A stretch of DNA of 64,000 bases from Candidatus Epilinea brevis (GTDB taxonomy: Bacteria; Chloroflexota; Anaerolineae; Epilineales; Epilineaceae), in contig JADJUE010000001.1 of the NCBI GenBank assembly GCA_016710785.1, positions 1 through 64,000 on the forward strand. Direction: 5' to 3'. This document shows positions 17,701 to 27,012 of this stretch, one piece after another. Position numbers and translations under genes: made by a program. The first letter of the stretch is position 1; each line of letters opens with the position of its first letter. Under the pieces are notes generated by a model. It made no database searches and had not been told where the DNA came from. It saw nothing but the letters and a program-made list of their open reading frames with translations.

Positions 17701-20069
17701 TCCTGGACGGCGACCGGGAGACCCCCTTGCCCTGGGCCAACGTGCTGGCCAACCCCGACTTCGGGACCATCGTCACCGCCTCCGGCGCGGCCTTCACCTG
17801 GGCCGGCAACAGCCGCGAACAGCGGCTGACCCCCTTCGCCAACGACCCCATCACCGATGCCAGCGCCGAAGCCATCTTCCTGCGCGACGAAGACAGCGGC
17901 ACCGTGTGGGGCGCCACGCCCGGCCCCCTGCCGCGCTCCGCGCAGTCGCCGCGCTGGCTGGTGCGCCAGTCGGCCGGCGTCAGCCACTTCAGCCAGGTAG
18001 CGGACGGCATCGCCCAACAGTTGGCGGTCTTCGTCGCTGTCGACGCGCCGGTCAAGCTCTCGCTGTTGACCCTCAGCAACCATTCGGACCGCCGACGCCG
18101 GCTCTCGGTCTTCAGCTACAACGAATGGGCCCTGGGTCCGCCGCGGCCCGACGTGGCGCGCTACGTGCGCACGGCTTTGAACGCGGAGACCGGAGCGGTG
18201 CTGGCGACCAACGCCTACTACGCCGCCGGCACCAGCCGGACGGCCTTCGCCGCCACCAGCGGTCCGCTGCTCTCGGCCACCGGCGACCGTCTGGAGTTCC
18301 TGGGGCGCAACGGTTGCCTGGCGCGGGCCGCGGCCCTGCGCCGCCCCACGCTGGGTGGGCGCTTCGGCGCCGGCCTTGACCCTTGCGCCGCCCTGCAGAC
18401 CGACCTGCAGTTGGAACCCGGCGAGAGCGTGACGGTGGCCTTCCTGCTTGGCCAGGGCGAGGACGACGCGGCCGCCTTGGCCCTGGTGCGCCGCTTCGCC
18501 GCGGCCGGCGCGGCCGAGACAGAGCTGAAGGCGGTCGAGGCCTTCTGGGCCCAGACCCTGGGCGCCCTCCAGATCCGCACCCCGGACGATTCCTTCGATC
18601 TGCTGGTCAACCGCTGGCTGGTCTACCAAGACCTGAGCGCACGCCTGTGGGCCCGCTCCGGCTTCTACCAGTCCAGCGGCGCCTTCGGCTTCCGCGACCA
18701 GCTGCAGGATGTGCTCGCCCTCTTGTTCAGCCGCCCCGACCTGACTCGCGCCCATATCCTGCGCGCCGCCGGGCGGCAGTTCGTGGAGGGCGACGTGCAG
18801 CATTGGTGGGATCCGGCCAACGGTCGCGGCATCCGCACCCGCTGCTCCGACGACCTGCTGTGGCTGGCCTACGCGACAGCCGAATACGTCACGGCCACCG
18901 GCGACCACGACCTGTTGGACGAAGCGGTCGCCTATATCGAGGCGCCGCCGGTTCCGCCGGGCGAGCCCGAGGCCTATGGACAACCGCTGGTCTCCGCCGA
19001 TAGCGGCTCGCTCTTCGACCATTGCCTGAGGGCCATCGACCGCGGCCTCACCGCCGGCGCCCACGGCCTGCCGCTGATGGGCAGCTGCGACTGGAACGAT
19101 GGCTACAACCGCGTCGGCGTCGGCGGGCGGGGCGAGAGCGTCTTCGTCGGCTGGTTTCTTTGCTGGGTGCTGGACGCCTTCGCCCCCCTCTGCGAGGCTC
19201 GCGGGGACGCCCGCCGCGCGGCCCATTACCGCGCGCAGCGCGAACACCTGAGCCTGATGCTGGACCGCGCCTGGGACGGGGCCTGGTACCGCCGTGCCTA
19301 CTTCGACGACGGCAGCCCCTTGGGCTCCAGCCAGAACGACGAGGGGCGCATCGACTCGGTGGCCCAGACCTGGGCGGTCCTCTCGGGGGCGGCCCGCCCC
19401 AAGTATGCCGAGCGGGCCATGGATGCCGTGCGGGTGCACCTGGTGCGGCGCGGCTCGGGCGTCATCCTGCTGCTGGCGCCGCCCTTCGACCAGACCGAGA
19501 TGGACCCGGGCTACATCAAGGGCTACCTGCCGGGCGTGCGCGAGAACGGCGGCCAGTACACCCAGGCCGCGGCCTGGGCGGTGCTGGCCTTGACCCGTCT
19601 GGGCAGCGGCGACGAAGCCGCCGAGCTCTTCCACATGCTCAACCCCATCAACCACAGCCGCAGCGCCGACGGCCTGCAGGTCTACAAGACCGAACCCTAC
19701 GCCGTCGCCGGCGACGTCTACGACCATCCGGCCCATCGCGGTCGCGGCGGCTGGACCTGGTACACCGGTTCGGCGGGCTGGATGTACCGCGTGGCCATCG
19801 AGGGCATCCTGGGCCTACGGCGCTGCGGGGCCACGTTTACCATCAACCCCTGCATCCCCTCATCCTGGCCCGGATTCGCCCTGGATTGGCGCTTCGGCAG
19901 CAGCATCTACGCCATCACGGTGGAAAACCCGGAGCATTGCTGCCAGGGTGTGATCCTGGTGGAGCTGGACGGCCAGCCGTCCGACGCCACCGCCCTGCCC
20001 CTGGTGGACGACGGCGGCAGGCACGCGGTGCGGGTGCTGATGGGAGCCGAACGTCCGGTAGGGGACTGA
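11727..20069 (+). CDS. ndvB: Cyclic beta-1,2-glucan synthase (GT84 / glucoamylase-like / GH94)
   Basis: A 2780-residue membrane enzyme that polymerises glucose from UDP-glucose into beta-1,2-glucan and closes the ring. N-terminal helical part; membrane segments around 401-428 and 437-466; glycosyltransferase with the DAD site in LTLDADSQLP (about 622-631) and the QxxRW-type motif QHRWARGDW (about 770); further membrane segments 820-1000; glucoamylase-like domain (SATMFEYLMPLLLMRSYPG, about 1270; FGVPGLGLKRGLGEEMVVAPY, about 1330); two GT36-associated domains starting near 1502 and 1975; C-terminal GH94 phosphorylase-like domain with the catalytic Asp in MGSCDWNDGYNRVG (about 2450). Size and order match NdvB/Cgs of rhizobia. 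Frame is intact over 8.3 kb. No export ABC transporter (NdvA) is near. The symbol is by homology. Confidence 0.92.
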   Translation: MRTGPRNGNGARPRRGAAHLASPLRRELLSLESLDERAKTLAGIFSVARGRQAVHDYDLLPRLEENLRLLRSAYRLLAQDVHQGKAVPPAAEWLLDNFHLVIAEARAVRRDLPRRYYRTLPKLAAREFAGKARIHAMAQELIGHGDGRLDYERLNRFVVAFQTVAPLTIGELWAWPSMLKLALVENLSVLVEADLARREAWRQADHAADRLAAGLPPESLPQPLHDGFVAQLRQRMREYSPRPSSLRLQMEEALAAQGRTSEEAVRAAHQQQAIDQVSIGNTVTSRRLCWTIDGSLYVEQVSLVEQILKRDPAGVYKQMDFPSRDRYRRAVEVLAERTGTAQVRVALRALESARQAAEFQGIDERAAHVGYHLIGHGRPGLEVDVGHRPRRRERLRRRPDLAAVLYLGSIGLLTALGVAAAAAYARQALGGFQQPGLILVVALLALIPASELAILLVQRLVAAWVPPLRLPRLDFSDGLPISARTIVVLPTLLRSVEGVEELLDHLEVQALGNQDPRLHFALLTDFRDAPTPHTPADEAILSAAVAGIETLNHRHGGGIMDRFYLFHRDRRWNEREGVFMGWERKRGKLEELNRLLRNPDDSAFRVKIGDMAQLYNVRYVLTLDADSQLPRDAARTLVGILAHPLNRPHFDPEVGRVTSGYGILQPRVSVTLSSALGSHFARIYAGHTGVDPYTTAVSDTYQDLFGEGVFTGKGLYDVDAFRAALDGRVPDNALLSHDLFEGIHARTGLVSDVEVVDDYPPNVIAHASRQHRWARGDWQLLPWLMPVVPVAGGLAPNRISVISWWKILDNLRRSAMPPALLAYFVAGWTVLPGRPVVWTLGGLAVVGFPLLSALLQLVGRPQPPEQVRPHLPSLLADLATALAQAALTLSFLPYHAAVMADAIGRTLARMLVTRRKLLDWETAATQAARSAMMMRQGVRSYYGAMIASPVVALAAGGAVLAVEPAALPLAMPFVLLWALAPAIAYRLSRPIELGRPSLSPTDRAYLTEVARKTWEYFETVAGAQSNGLPPDNLRMPEAPVGGAGVGAGLGDKTGQGNGAGTGDAATAGVVAYRTSPTNIGMGLLSTLAAHHLGFLSLADLITRLERSLGTVERLEGHEGHLFNWYDSQTLAPLAPRYLSTVDSGNLAGALIALAGGCRALAGGQAAEAAGAGLAERLEALAVRADALADGMDFGFLYDRRRQLFAIGYRLADASGPGGRDSSYYDLLASEARLASFLAISRGTVPQSHWFHLGRLVVGVEGVPTLVSWSATMFEYLMPLLLMRSYPGTLLDRSCRMALRRQIQYGRDNGLPWGISESAFNVVDRSGEYQYKAFGVPGLGLKRGLGEEMVVAPYASALAAMLDPAAAAANLRRLAAAGAEGDLGFYEAIDYTPRKLRESGLDGAVAAEDRHEGVVVRSYFSHHQGMTLVALANVLLDDRMIAHFHADPRIRSTELLLQERVPRQAPVIVPPSSEETRAAPAVPARTPRRVRTPHTPYPRAQILSNGSYRALVTNSGGGASLCGEMAVTRWRPDPTRDPGSQFIYLRDVHSGEVWSAAYQPIGKEPDSYLVEFLAEKVTFRRRDHDIECQLEIAVSPEDDTEVWRVSLTNKSDRPREIELTSFVEISLGGIPEDVAHPAFGKLFIETEWLAGSTTLIARRRPRADEDPTRYAFHVIAVDGRARAQVEWETDRGAFLGRGRGPEDPAALDGRSLSETTGAVLDPILSLRTRLRLAPGAVARLAFSTGVTSDETAAYALAQKYHDGDLAARTFALAYNHSQVLLRHLGISLAEAQLYSRLGSRVFFTDASLRADRTVLGRNQLGQSGLWAHGISGDLPIVLVRVRGAHDQQQVRQALKAHEYWRLLGLKADVVILNEDHASYRDELQEQLAHLLDTGPWNAWQGVAGGVFLLRAENLREAEIILLQTAARAVLEAELGQQMDHVEQEPALSAESLVAGPPRVADAPGAPAALEPPELVMANGLGGFDADSADYVLVLDGDRETPLPWANVLANPDFGTIVTASGAAFTWAGNSREQRLTPFANDPITDASAEAIFLRDEDSGTVWGATPGPLPRSAQSPRWLVRQSAGVSHFSQVADGIAQQLAVFVAVDAPVKLSLLTLSNHSDRRRRLSVFSYNEWALGPPRPDVARYVRTALNAETGAVLATNAYYAAGTSRTAFAATSGPLLSATGDRLEFLGRNGCLARAAALRRPTLGGRFGAGLDPCAALQTDLQLEPGESVTVAFLLGQGEDDAAALALVRRFAAAGAAETELKAVEAFWAQTLGALQIRTPDDSFDLLVNRWLVYQDLSARLWARSGFYQSSGAFGFRDQLQDVLALLFSRPDLTRAHILRAAGRQFVEGDVQHWWDPANGRGIRTRCSDDLLWLAYATAEYVTATGDHDLLDEAVAYIEAPPVPPGEPEAYGQPLVSADSGSLFDHCLRAIDRGLTAGAHGLPLMGSCDWNDGYNRVGVGGRGESVFVGWFLCWVLDAFAPLCEARGDARRAAHYRAQREHLSLMLDRAWDGAWYRRAYFDDGSPLGSSQNDEGRIDSVAQTWAVLSGAARPKYAERAMDAVRVHLVRRGSGVILLLAPPFDQTEMDPGYIKGYLPGVRENGGQYTQAAAWAVLALTRLGSGDEAAELFHMLNPINHSRSADGLQVYKTEPYAVAGDVYDHPAHRGRGGWTWYTGSAGWMYRVAIEGILGLRRCGATFTINPCIPSSWPGFALDWRFGSSIYAITVENPEHCCQGVILVELDGQPSDATALPLVDDGGRHAVRVLMGAERPVGD

Positions 20070-20128
20070 GGCCGGAGGGCGAACGCAGGGTGGCGCTTGG
20101 ACGCGATTGCTCCCCACCCCCCACCCTG

Positions 20129-20157
20129 TTGACCGCGTCCTGGGGCAGGCCTATGCT
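20129..20157 (+). promoter_or_regulatory. Candidate promoter of prfC
   Basis: TTGACC (20129-20134), 17-base spacer, TATGCT (20152-20157), in the 202-base gap between the glucan synthase and prfC and 114 bases before the prfC ATG. Confidence 0.55.
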
Positions 20158-20271
20158 TTTGGGTTCGGGATCGGAACCCGCATCGGTCTTCCTCGATCAG
20201 CGGGAACCTGCCCTGGCCCGGCCGAACCGCCCTCTCGTCCCCCCACCCAGAGCCCGGACAGCGACAACACC

Positions 20272-21939
<1,668 letters not shown>

Positions 21940-21958
21940 ACCGGCGGCGGAGCTTGCG

Positions 21959-22537
21959 ATGCGCCCGACAACGGCGGTGCTGCACAAGCCCTATGGCTTC
22001 ATCAGCCGCTTCACGCCGGACGGGAGCGCCCACGGAACGCTGAGCGCCTTTGGCCTGCCCCCTCAGGTCCACCCGATCGGCCGTCTGGACGCCGACAGCG
22101 AAGGGCTCTTGATTCTCAGCGACGACCGCCGTCTGCAGGCGCAGCTGTTGGATCCGCGCTACGGACATCCGCGGATCTACCACGTGCAGGTCGAGCGCAT
22201 CCCCGACGACGAGGCGCTGCGGGCGCTCGCGCGCGGTATCGTCCTCGACGGCCGGATCACGCGGCCGGCGCGGGTGACGCGGCTGGCAGAGGACCCGGGC
22301 TTCGCGCCGCGCGTTCCTCCGATCCGCCATCGCCTGACCGTGCCCACGACCTGGCTCGACATCACCCTCACCGAGGGCCGCAACCGCCAGGTGCGGCGCA
22401 TGACCGCGGCGGTGGGGCATCCCACGCTGCGGTTGGTTCGGGTTGCGATCGGCGCGCTACAGCTGGGCGGTCTGGCGGCGGGGAGGTGGCGGGTGCTGGA
22501 GGAGCGAGAGATCGCACTACTGCTGCAGGCGCACTGA
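21959..22537 (+). CDS. rluE: RsuA/RluE-family rRNA pseudouridine synthase
   Basis: 192 residues. Starts VLHKPYGFISRFTPD, has the catalytic motif HPIGRLDADSEGLLIL with the nucleophilic Asp at about residue 47, and the C-terminal TEGRNRQVRRMTAAVGHPTL of the family. It lacks an S4 domain, like RluE (23S rRNA U2457 in E. coli), which also has the short N-terminus. Exact target is not proven by sequence. It begins 19 bases after prfC stops, so both likely share a transcript devoted to translation. Confidence 0.85.
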   Translation: MRPTTAVLHKPYGFISRFTPDGSAHGTLSAFGLPPQVHPIGRLDADSEGLLILSDDRRLQAQLLDPRYGHPRIYHVQVERIPDDEALRALARGIVLDGRITRPARVTRLAEDPGFAPRVPPIRHRLTVPTTWLDITLTEGRNRQVRRMTAAVGHPTLRLVRVAIGALQLGGLAAGRWRVLEEREIALLLQAH

Positions 22538-22544
22538 TGGTCGC

Positions 22545-22583
22545 GGCCATCGCACCTGGCCATCGCACCTGGCCGTCGCGCCT
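22545..22583. repeat. Three tandem 13-bp units between convergent genes
   Basis: GGCCATCGCACCT occurs at 22545-22557 and 22558-22570, and GGCCGTCGCGCCT (two changes) at 22571-22583. The array runs into the last codon of the oxygenase gene. Probably slippage; no function evident. Confidence 0.7.
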
Positions 22584-23184
22584 AGACGTAGCGCTTGCGC
22601 TGTCCTTCGATGCGGTAGCCAGGGATCTGGGCAAGTGCATCGGGCTCCAGGTCGTACTGTTCGCAGACCAGGCTCAGGCGGCGGCCGGTGACCGTGGCCG
22701 CCACGCCCGTCACCTCGTGGCTTAGGTCGCCCTGGAAGCGCACCAGCTTGTTGGTCTGCGGCTTGACTCGGCCCACCTGGCGCTTGCCCTGCCACAGCAG
22801 CAGCTCGCCGCCCTTGAGGTCGCCCGGCACCTCGACGTAGAGCACGCTCACCTGCAGCGGGGTGTCCACCGTCTTGCAGTAGGCCCGCAGGCTGCGGTCG
22901 ATATGCGGGTCCACCCGCGAGCCGCCGCTGAGGATCAGCGGGTTGAGATAGAAGGCGTTGCAGCTGGGGTCCAGCAGCGTCTCCACGTAGGGGCCGAAGG
23001 CCGGAAAGTCCTTCACCACCTGCACCACTCCGGCGCGGTTGAAGACGATGGAGAAGCCGCGCGTGCCCACGAAGTCGCCGGTCAGGTTGTTGGCCGCAAG
23101 GTAGGGGCTGGACAGGATCTGGGATTGCATCTTGCCCAGCAGCTGCGGGTCGAAGCAGTCGCGGGTCTCGGAGAAATAGGCCAT
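22582..23184 (-). CDS. 2-oxoglutarate/Fe(II)-dependent oxygenase
   Basis: 200 residues with the double-stranded beta-helix signature: HID in RVDPHIDRSLRAYC (Fe ligands His and Asp), the distal His in DLSHEVTGV and Arg in VTGRRLSLVCEQ for 2-oxoglutarate. LYVEVPGDLKGGELLLW matches prolyl-4-hydroxylase-like/PKHD oxygenases. The substrate is unknown. A GGAG ribosome site precedes ATG 23184. It follows the metallopeptidase gene by 36 bases on the same strand. Confidence 0.8.
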   Translation of the reverse strand: MAYFSETRDCFDPQLLGKMQSQILSSPYLAANNLTGDFVGTRGFSIVFNRAGVVQVVKDFPAFGPYVETLLDPSCNAFYLNPLILSGGSRVDPHIDRSLRAYCKTVDTPLQVSVLYVEVPGDLKGGELLLWQGKRQVGRVKPQTNKLVRFQGDLSHEVTGVAATVTGRRLSLVCEQYDLEPDALAQIPGYRIEGQRKRYV

Positions 23185-23220
23185 GAGGGACTCCGTTGGG
23201 CTCTTCTCAGGCGACCGGCC

Positions 23221-24090
23221 TCAGCGCAATCCCGCCTGCCCGAAGGTGTCGCAGGCCTCCAGGTCGCCCTTGGACAGCCCGGTGCGGAACCATTGCGCCC
23301 GCTGCTCTGAGGTGCCATGGGTGAAGGCTTCGGGTTGCACCCGGCGGCCAGCCATCGCCATCAGGCGGTCGTCGCCGACGCTGGCGGCGGCGTTGAGCCC
23401 TTCCTCCACGTCTGATTCGTCCAGCAGCTGCCGCTGCGTCGCGGCGTGGTTGGCCCACACGCCGGCATAGCAGTCGGCCTGCAACTCCATCAGCACTGAC
23501 AGCTGATTGGCATCCGTCTGGCTCACGCGGGCCTGCAGGTCGCGCACCTGCTGGTCCATGCCCATCAGGTGCTGCACATGGTGGCCCACCTCATGCGAGA
23601 TGACATAGGCCATGGCGAAGTCGCCGCTGACACCCATGCGTTTGAGATCGTTCATGAAGCCCAGGTCGATGTAGACCTTTTGATCGTCGGGGCAGTAGAA
23701 GGGCCCGGTGGTCGCCTGCATGACGCCGCAGGCCGACTGCACCACATCGGTGTACAGCACCAGATTGGGCGCCTCGTAGCGTTCGCCCGCCGTCTGGAAG
23801 ACGGCGCCCCAGGTGTCCTCGGTGTCGCCCAGAACGGCAGACACGAAGTCGCTGGCCTCGTCGGTGGGCTGTGGCCCCGTAGGAGCGTCGCCGGCGGGGC
23901 CGCCCTGCTGCAAGGCACCGCCTTCGAGCATCGATACCAGCTGACCGGGGTCCTGCCCGAAGAACAGGGCGCCGATCACGACGATGAGCAGCCCCAGACC
24001 CCCGATGCCGGCGGCCCCGGCGCCGCTGATCCGCCCCATGGAGCGACGGTCTTCGACGTTCTCGCTTCGACGGCTCTGCTGCCAACGCAT
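23221..24090 (-). CDS. Neutral zinc metallopeptidase (YpfJ/KPN_02809 family)
   Basis: 289 residues. One membrane anchor (GGLGLLIVVIGALFFG, about 30-45), a variable linker, then FQTAGERYEAPNLVLYTD, SACGVMQATTGPFYCPDDQ and VYIDLGFMNDL, followed by the zinc motif HEVGHHVQHLMGMD and the family ending ADCYAGVWANHA, FTHGTSEQRAQWFRTG, CDTF. Length and order are normal for the family, which is widespread but poorly characterised. The catalytic domain should face the periplasm or cell exterior. ATG 24090 has GGAGC upstream. Confidence 0.9.
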   Translation of the reverse strand: MRWQQSRRSENVEDRRSMGRISGAGAAGIGGLGLLIVVIGALFFGQDPGQLVSMLEGGALQQGGPAGDAPTGPQPTDEASDFVSAVLGDTEDTWGAVFQTAGERYEAPNLVLYTDVVQSACGVMQATTGPFYCPDDQKVYIDLGFMNDLKRMGVSGDFAMAYVISHEVGHHVQHLMGMDQQVRDLQARVSQTDANQLSVLMELQADCYAGVWANHAATQRQLLDESDVEEGLNAAASVGDDRLMAMAGRRVQPEAFTHGTSEQRAQWFRTGLSKGDLEACDTFGQAGLR

Positions 24091-24239
24091 GGGATGCTCC
24101 TTTGACCAACTCGGGTTCGCGGCGGTGTGGGTCCGACGTCCTGCCGGCGCACCAGGACCCGCAACAGGGATGATACTTCATGGCGGTCCGCATTGGGCTG
24201 CAGGGCAACTGAGTCCCACCCGAGTTTAGGGTCAGGTCA

Positions 24240-24268
24240 TTGACGATCACCTGATCCATGACTATCAT
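24240..24268 (+). promoter_or_regulatory. Near-consensus promoter of the AbrB/VapC pair, probably leaderless
   Basis: TTGACG (24240-24245), 17-base spacer, TATCAT (24263-24268), then seven bases to ATG 24276. The spacer holds the palindrome GATCACCTGATC, a likely site for the AbrB-type antitoxin. Confidence 0.6.
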
Positions 24269-24275
24269 CAATTCC

Positions 24276-24518
24276 ATGATTACGACCGTTACCCAGAAGA
24301 ACATGGTGACCATTCCCGCCGAGGTTGGCCGACAGTACGGCATTCGGCCAGGCTTCCGGCTCGACTGGCTCCCGGTGGCTGGCACAGATGAGATCCTGGT
24401 GCGGGTCATTCCAGACCGACAGGAACTCGCTCGCCGGCTCTTGGGTGCCGGCCGGCAGTATTCGCCCGATCGCGATGCGGTGCAGGAGTTGATCGCCGAG
24501 CGAACGGCGGATGACTGA
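24276..24518 (+). CDS. AbrB/MazE-type antitoxin
   Basis: 80 residues starting MITTVTQKNMVTIPAEVGRQ, the swapped-hairpin DNA-binding fold of AbrB/SpoVT antitoxins, then LPVAGTDEILVRVIP and a helical C-terminal toxin-binding part ending ELIAERTADD. I chose ATG 24276 over 24258 because it sits right after the -10 hexamer and begins the conserved fold. Its end overlaps the toxin start by eight bases. Confidence 0.8.
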   Translation: MITTVTQKNMVTIPAEVGRQYGIRPGFRLDWLPVAGTDEILVRVIPDRQELARRLLGAGRQYSPDRDAVQELIAERTADD

Positions 24519-24960
24519 CAGGATGCGCTACCTGCTAGATACGTCAGCCCTACTGGCCCATTACCGCCAAGAGACCGGCTGGGAAGGCGTGCAGGTGTTG
24601 CTGCAGGCCGACGCTGTGGAATTGCTGGTGGCTAGCGTCTCGCTGACCGAGTTCGGTCGCCGGATGAAGGACCTTGGCGCGACCGAACAGGAAGTCGTGG
24701 ATGTCCTGGACAGCTATCAGTTGCTCTTCTCCGACGTCGTGGCGGTAGATGCTGCGGTTTGTAGGGCGGCCTTCATCATCGGTTGCCGCACGCCCCGTCG
24801 GCTGCCTTTGGCTGATGCCCTCATCGCTGCCGCCGCGCATGTCAGAAGTGCTGTGCTGGTACACCGCGATGCCCATATGCTGCCGATACCGGTTGAGTGG
24901 GTGTTGCAGCAGGCGCTGACGATAGATGACCCGGATTCGATGACCCCTGCCGCAGGTTGA
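24511..24960 (+). CDS. vapC: PIN-domain ribonuclease toxin (VapC family)
   Basis: 149 residues. Acidic PIN residues: Asp in YLLDTSALLAHY (about 9), Glu in ASVSLTEFGRRM (about 47), Asp in LPLADALIAAAAHV (about 104) and Asp in VLVHRDAHM (about 123). It pairs with the AbrB-type antitoxin just upstream in the usual antitoxin-first order. RNA target unknown. An inner ATG (24523) would give MRYLLDTSALL and is equally possible as start. Confidence 0.85.
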   Translation: MTDRMRYLLDTSALLAHYRQETGWEGVQVLLQADAVELLVASVSLTEFGRRMKDLGATEQEVVDVLDSYQLLFSDVVAVDAAVCRAAFIIGCRTPRRLPLADALIAAAAHVRSAVLVHRDAHMLPIPVEWVLQQALTIDDPDSMTPAAG

Positions 24961-25029
24961 CCCGCCGCGCCGCGCCCCGCATCCTTAGCTCCTGGCGAAC
25001 CTGCACCGCCCCCGCGTCAGGAGCGCATC

Positions 25030-25821
25030 ATGCGTCGGGTCTCAACCCTCAGCACTTCCGCCTTGCTGTTTGCCGCGGCCCTTGCGCCGGCGGCCCGGCA
25101 GGCCGCCGCGACTCCCGCCAAGGCGGATCCGCCGACCCTAGGCGCCAGCGCAGCGGCGGCGGCCACGGAGGCGACGATCGTCACCACCGCCCCGGAATCG
25201 ACCGCCTCCCGCCCCTTCACCCTGCCTTTCGCCCTGGCCCCCGGCCCCGACACCTGGCTGCTGGGTCAACCCTACGGCAACACCACCGGCGCCTTTCGGC
25301 AACGGCGCAGCACCTACGGCGCCAGCGGCGGGATCCATTTCGGCGTGGACCTGACCGCACCCTGCCGCACGCCCCTGGTGGCCATGGCCGATGGCGTCGT
25401 CTTCGCCGCCGACGCCATGAACTTCGGCTCGGCGCCGCATAACCTGATGATCGACCACCCGGCCCTGGGCTACGCCACCTTCTACGGTCATCTCTTCGAG
25501 CGCCCCAAGCTGCGCGCGGGTGAACCCGTGCGCCGCGGAGACCCCATCGGCCTGACCGGTGATCCAGGCCTCAGCTGCCGCTCGCGGCCGCACCTGCACC
25601 TGGAGATCCGGGACCTGGCCCATGCCCGCAAGTACAACCCAGTCATCCTGGTGGAGGCCGACTGGGACAGCCTGGCCCTGGTCAGCTCCCTGGGTATCGG
25701 CTTCCAGCGGGATCTGGACGACCCGCGCAAGTGGCAGCATCTGGACGACCAGCCCGAGGCCCGGGTGGGCGGCCCCATCCTCAACGACTTCGCGCGGCCC
25801 TGGCCGCCGGAGGCCCGCTGA
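25030..25821 (+). CDS. M23-family peptidase (LytM/NlpD-like), exported
   Basis: 263 residues. Signal peptide with STSALLFAAALAPAARQAAA, then a variable linker and the M23 domain: zinc ligands in GIHFGVDLTAPC (HxxxD), FYGHLFERPKL and HLHLEIRDLAHARKYNP (HxH). Glycyl-endopeptidases of this fold cut peptidoglycan cross-links, or act as activators when degenerate; all the ligands are present here. It overlaps the next gene in TGATG, so the two are coupled. Confidence 0.85.
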   Translation: MRRVSTLSTSALLFAAALAPAARQAAATPAKADPPTLGASAAAAATEATIVTTAPESTASRPFTLPFALAPGPDTWLLGQPYGNTTGAFRQRRSTYGASGGIHFGVDLTAPCRTPLVAMADGVVFAADAMNFGSAPHNLMIDHPALGYATFYGHLFERPKLRAGEPVRRGDPIGLTGDPGLSCRSRPHLHLEIRDLAHARKYNPVILVEADWDSLALVSSLGIGFQRDLDDPRKWQHLDDQPEARVGGPILNDFARPWPPEAR

Positions 25822-26996
25822 TGGGCGCCTTCAATCAGGCCTTTTGGATCGCGCTGGCGGCATGCACCGTGACCGCCTGTCGGCCCGCGCAACCCGCCGC
25901 CGAACCCACGCCCATCGCCGCGGGCATGGCGTCCATCGCCGGTATCGCGGCGTCGGACAACGCGACGACAGCGGACCCGCCCGAAGCGAAGCTCTCGGGG
26001 CGCCCTTCTGCCCCGGTCGTTCCACCCGTCGTTCCACCCGTCGCCCCGCCCGGCCAACCCGTCCGCCTGACAGCACCAGGCTGTTGCGCCCGGCCTTTCT
26101 GGCGTGCGGATTCACGGGCGCTGTGGTTCATCGACAAGCCCGAGGGCGGCGAGACCGGCTTCTACGAGGTGGCCCTCGACGCGCCGCTCACGGCCCCGGC
26201 CTTGATCAGCTCCACCATCGCCAGCCTCAGCCCCGACCAGCGCTGGCGCGTCGCGCTGACCCGTGAGCGGACCACCTTGACGCGCCTGGCGGACGGCGCG
26301 GCCTTCGACGTGCCTGCCGCCGGACGCAGCGTCAGCTTCAGCCCGAACGGCGAGCGCATCGTCTGGCAGGAGGGCGGCGGGCCGGGGAATGCCGCCGGTG
26401 GGCCGCCGGCAGATCCCTCGAACAGGATCTTCGTGGCCGCGGTGGACGGGACAGCGGCGCGCGAGGTGACACGGCTGGCCAACGGCTCGCTGTCCGGCTG
26501 GCTGGACGACACGACGCTCCTGGTCCGCGTCCGCGAAGGGCGGGATTCGGACATCGACCAGCTGCGCACCCTACCGCTGGACGGCGGCGAAGGGCGGGAA
26601 ATCCTGCGCAGCGAGCGGCTGCGCGGCATCGCCCTTTCCACCGATCGCAGCTGGCTGGCCTATACCGTCAGCGGGTCCACGTCAACGGGGGCCAACGGCC
26701 TGTGGATCGCCGCGACCCGCGCCGGCGGCGCGCCGCCACGGCGCCTGGACGGCCGCTTCGGCGCCTTCCGCTGGCGCGACGGCCGGCGCCTGGTCATCAT
26801 CCCCTTCGAGATGGGCAGCGCGAGCCACCGCCTGCTGGAACTGGATGCCGAAACCGGCGCCGAACGGGCGTTGTCCGATCCGGCGGCCACGCCATTGCGC
26901 ATCGCCGACGGCGACTGGTCGCTCAGCCCCGACGGGCGGCATCTGGCCTACGTCAGCGCCGCGGATGACGCCATATGGGTCATGGCCCTGCCCTGA
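25821..26996 (+). CDS. Lipoprotein with TolB-like beta-propeller
   Basis: 391 residues. N-terminus WIALAACTVTAC has lipobox-like LAAC and VTAC, so the protein should be lipid-anchored. A Pro-rich linker follows (VVPPVVPPVAPPG), then WD40/TolB-like blades: CCARPFWRADSRALWFI, IASLSPDQRWRVALTRE, VSFSPNGERIVWQEGG, IALSTDRSWLAYTVSG, FGAFRWRDGRRLVII and WSLSPDGRHLAYVSAADDAI. No catalytic residues are evident. Translated together with the M23 peptidase, so a role in the cell envelope is likely. It converges on the YVTN/VWA gene with 16 bases between stops. Confidence 0.8.
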   Translation: MGAFNQAFWIALAACTVTACRPAQPAAEPTPIAAGMASIAGIAASDNATTADPPEAKLSGRPSAPVVPPVVPPVAPPGQPVRLTAPGCCARPFWRADSRALWFIDKPEGGETGFYEVALDAPLTAPALISSTIASLSPDQRWRVALTRERTTLTRLADGAAFDVPAAGRSVSFSPNGERIVWQEGGGPGNAAGGPPADPSNRIFVAAVDGTAAREVTRLANGSLSGWLDDTTLLVRVREGRDSDIDQLRTLPLDGGEGREILRSERLRGIALSTDRSWLAYTVSGSTSTGANGLWIAATRAGGAPPRRLDGRFGAFRWRDGRRLVIIPFEMGSASHRLLELDAETGAERALSDPAATPLRIADGDWSLSPDGRHLAYVSAADDAIWVMALP

Positions 26997-27012
26997 CGGC
27001 GAGCGCCGGCCG

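Noticed and set aside
24090..24240. Promoter for the metallopeptidase gene
   Set aside because: A TATCAT-like hexamer exists but no -35 at a usable distance on the minus strand.
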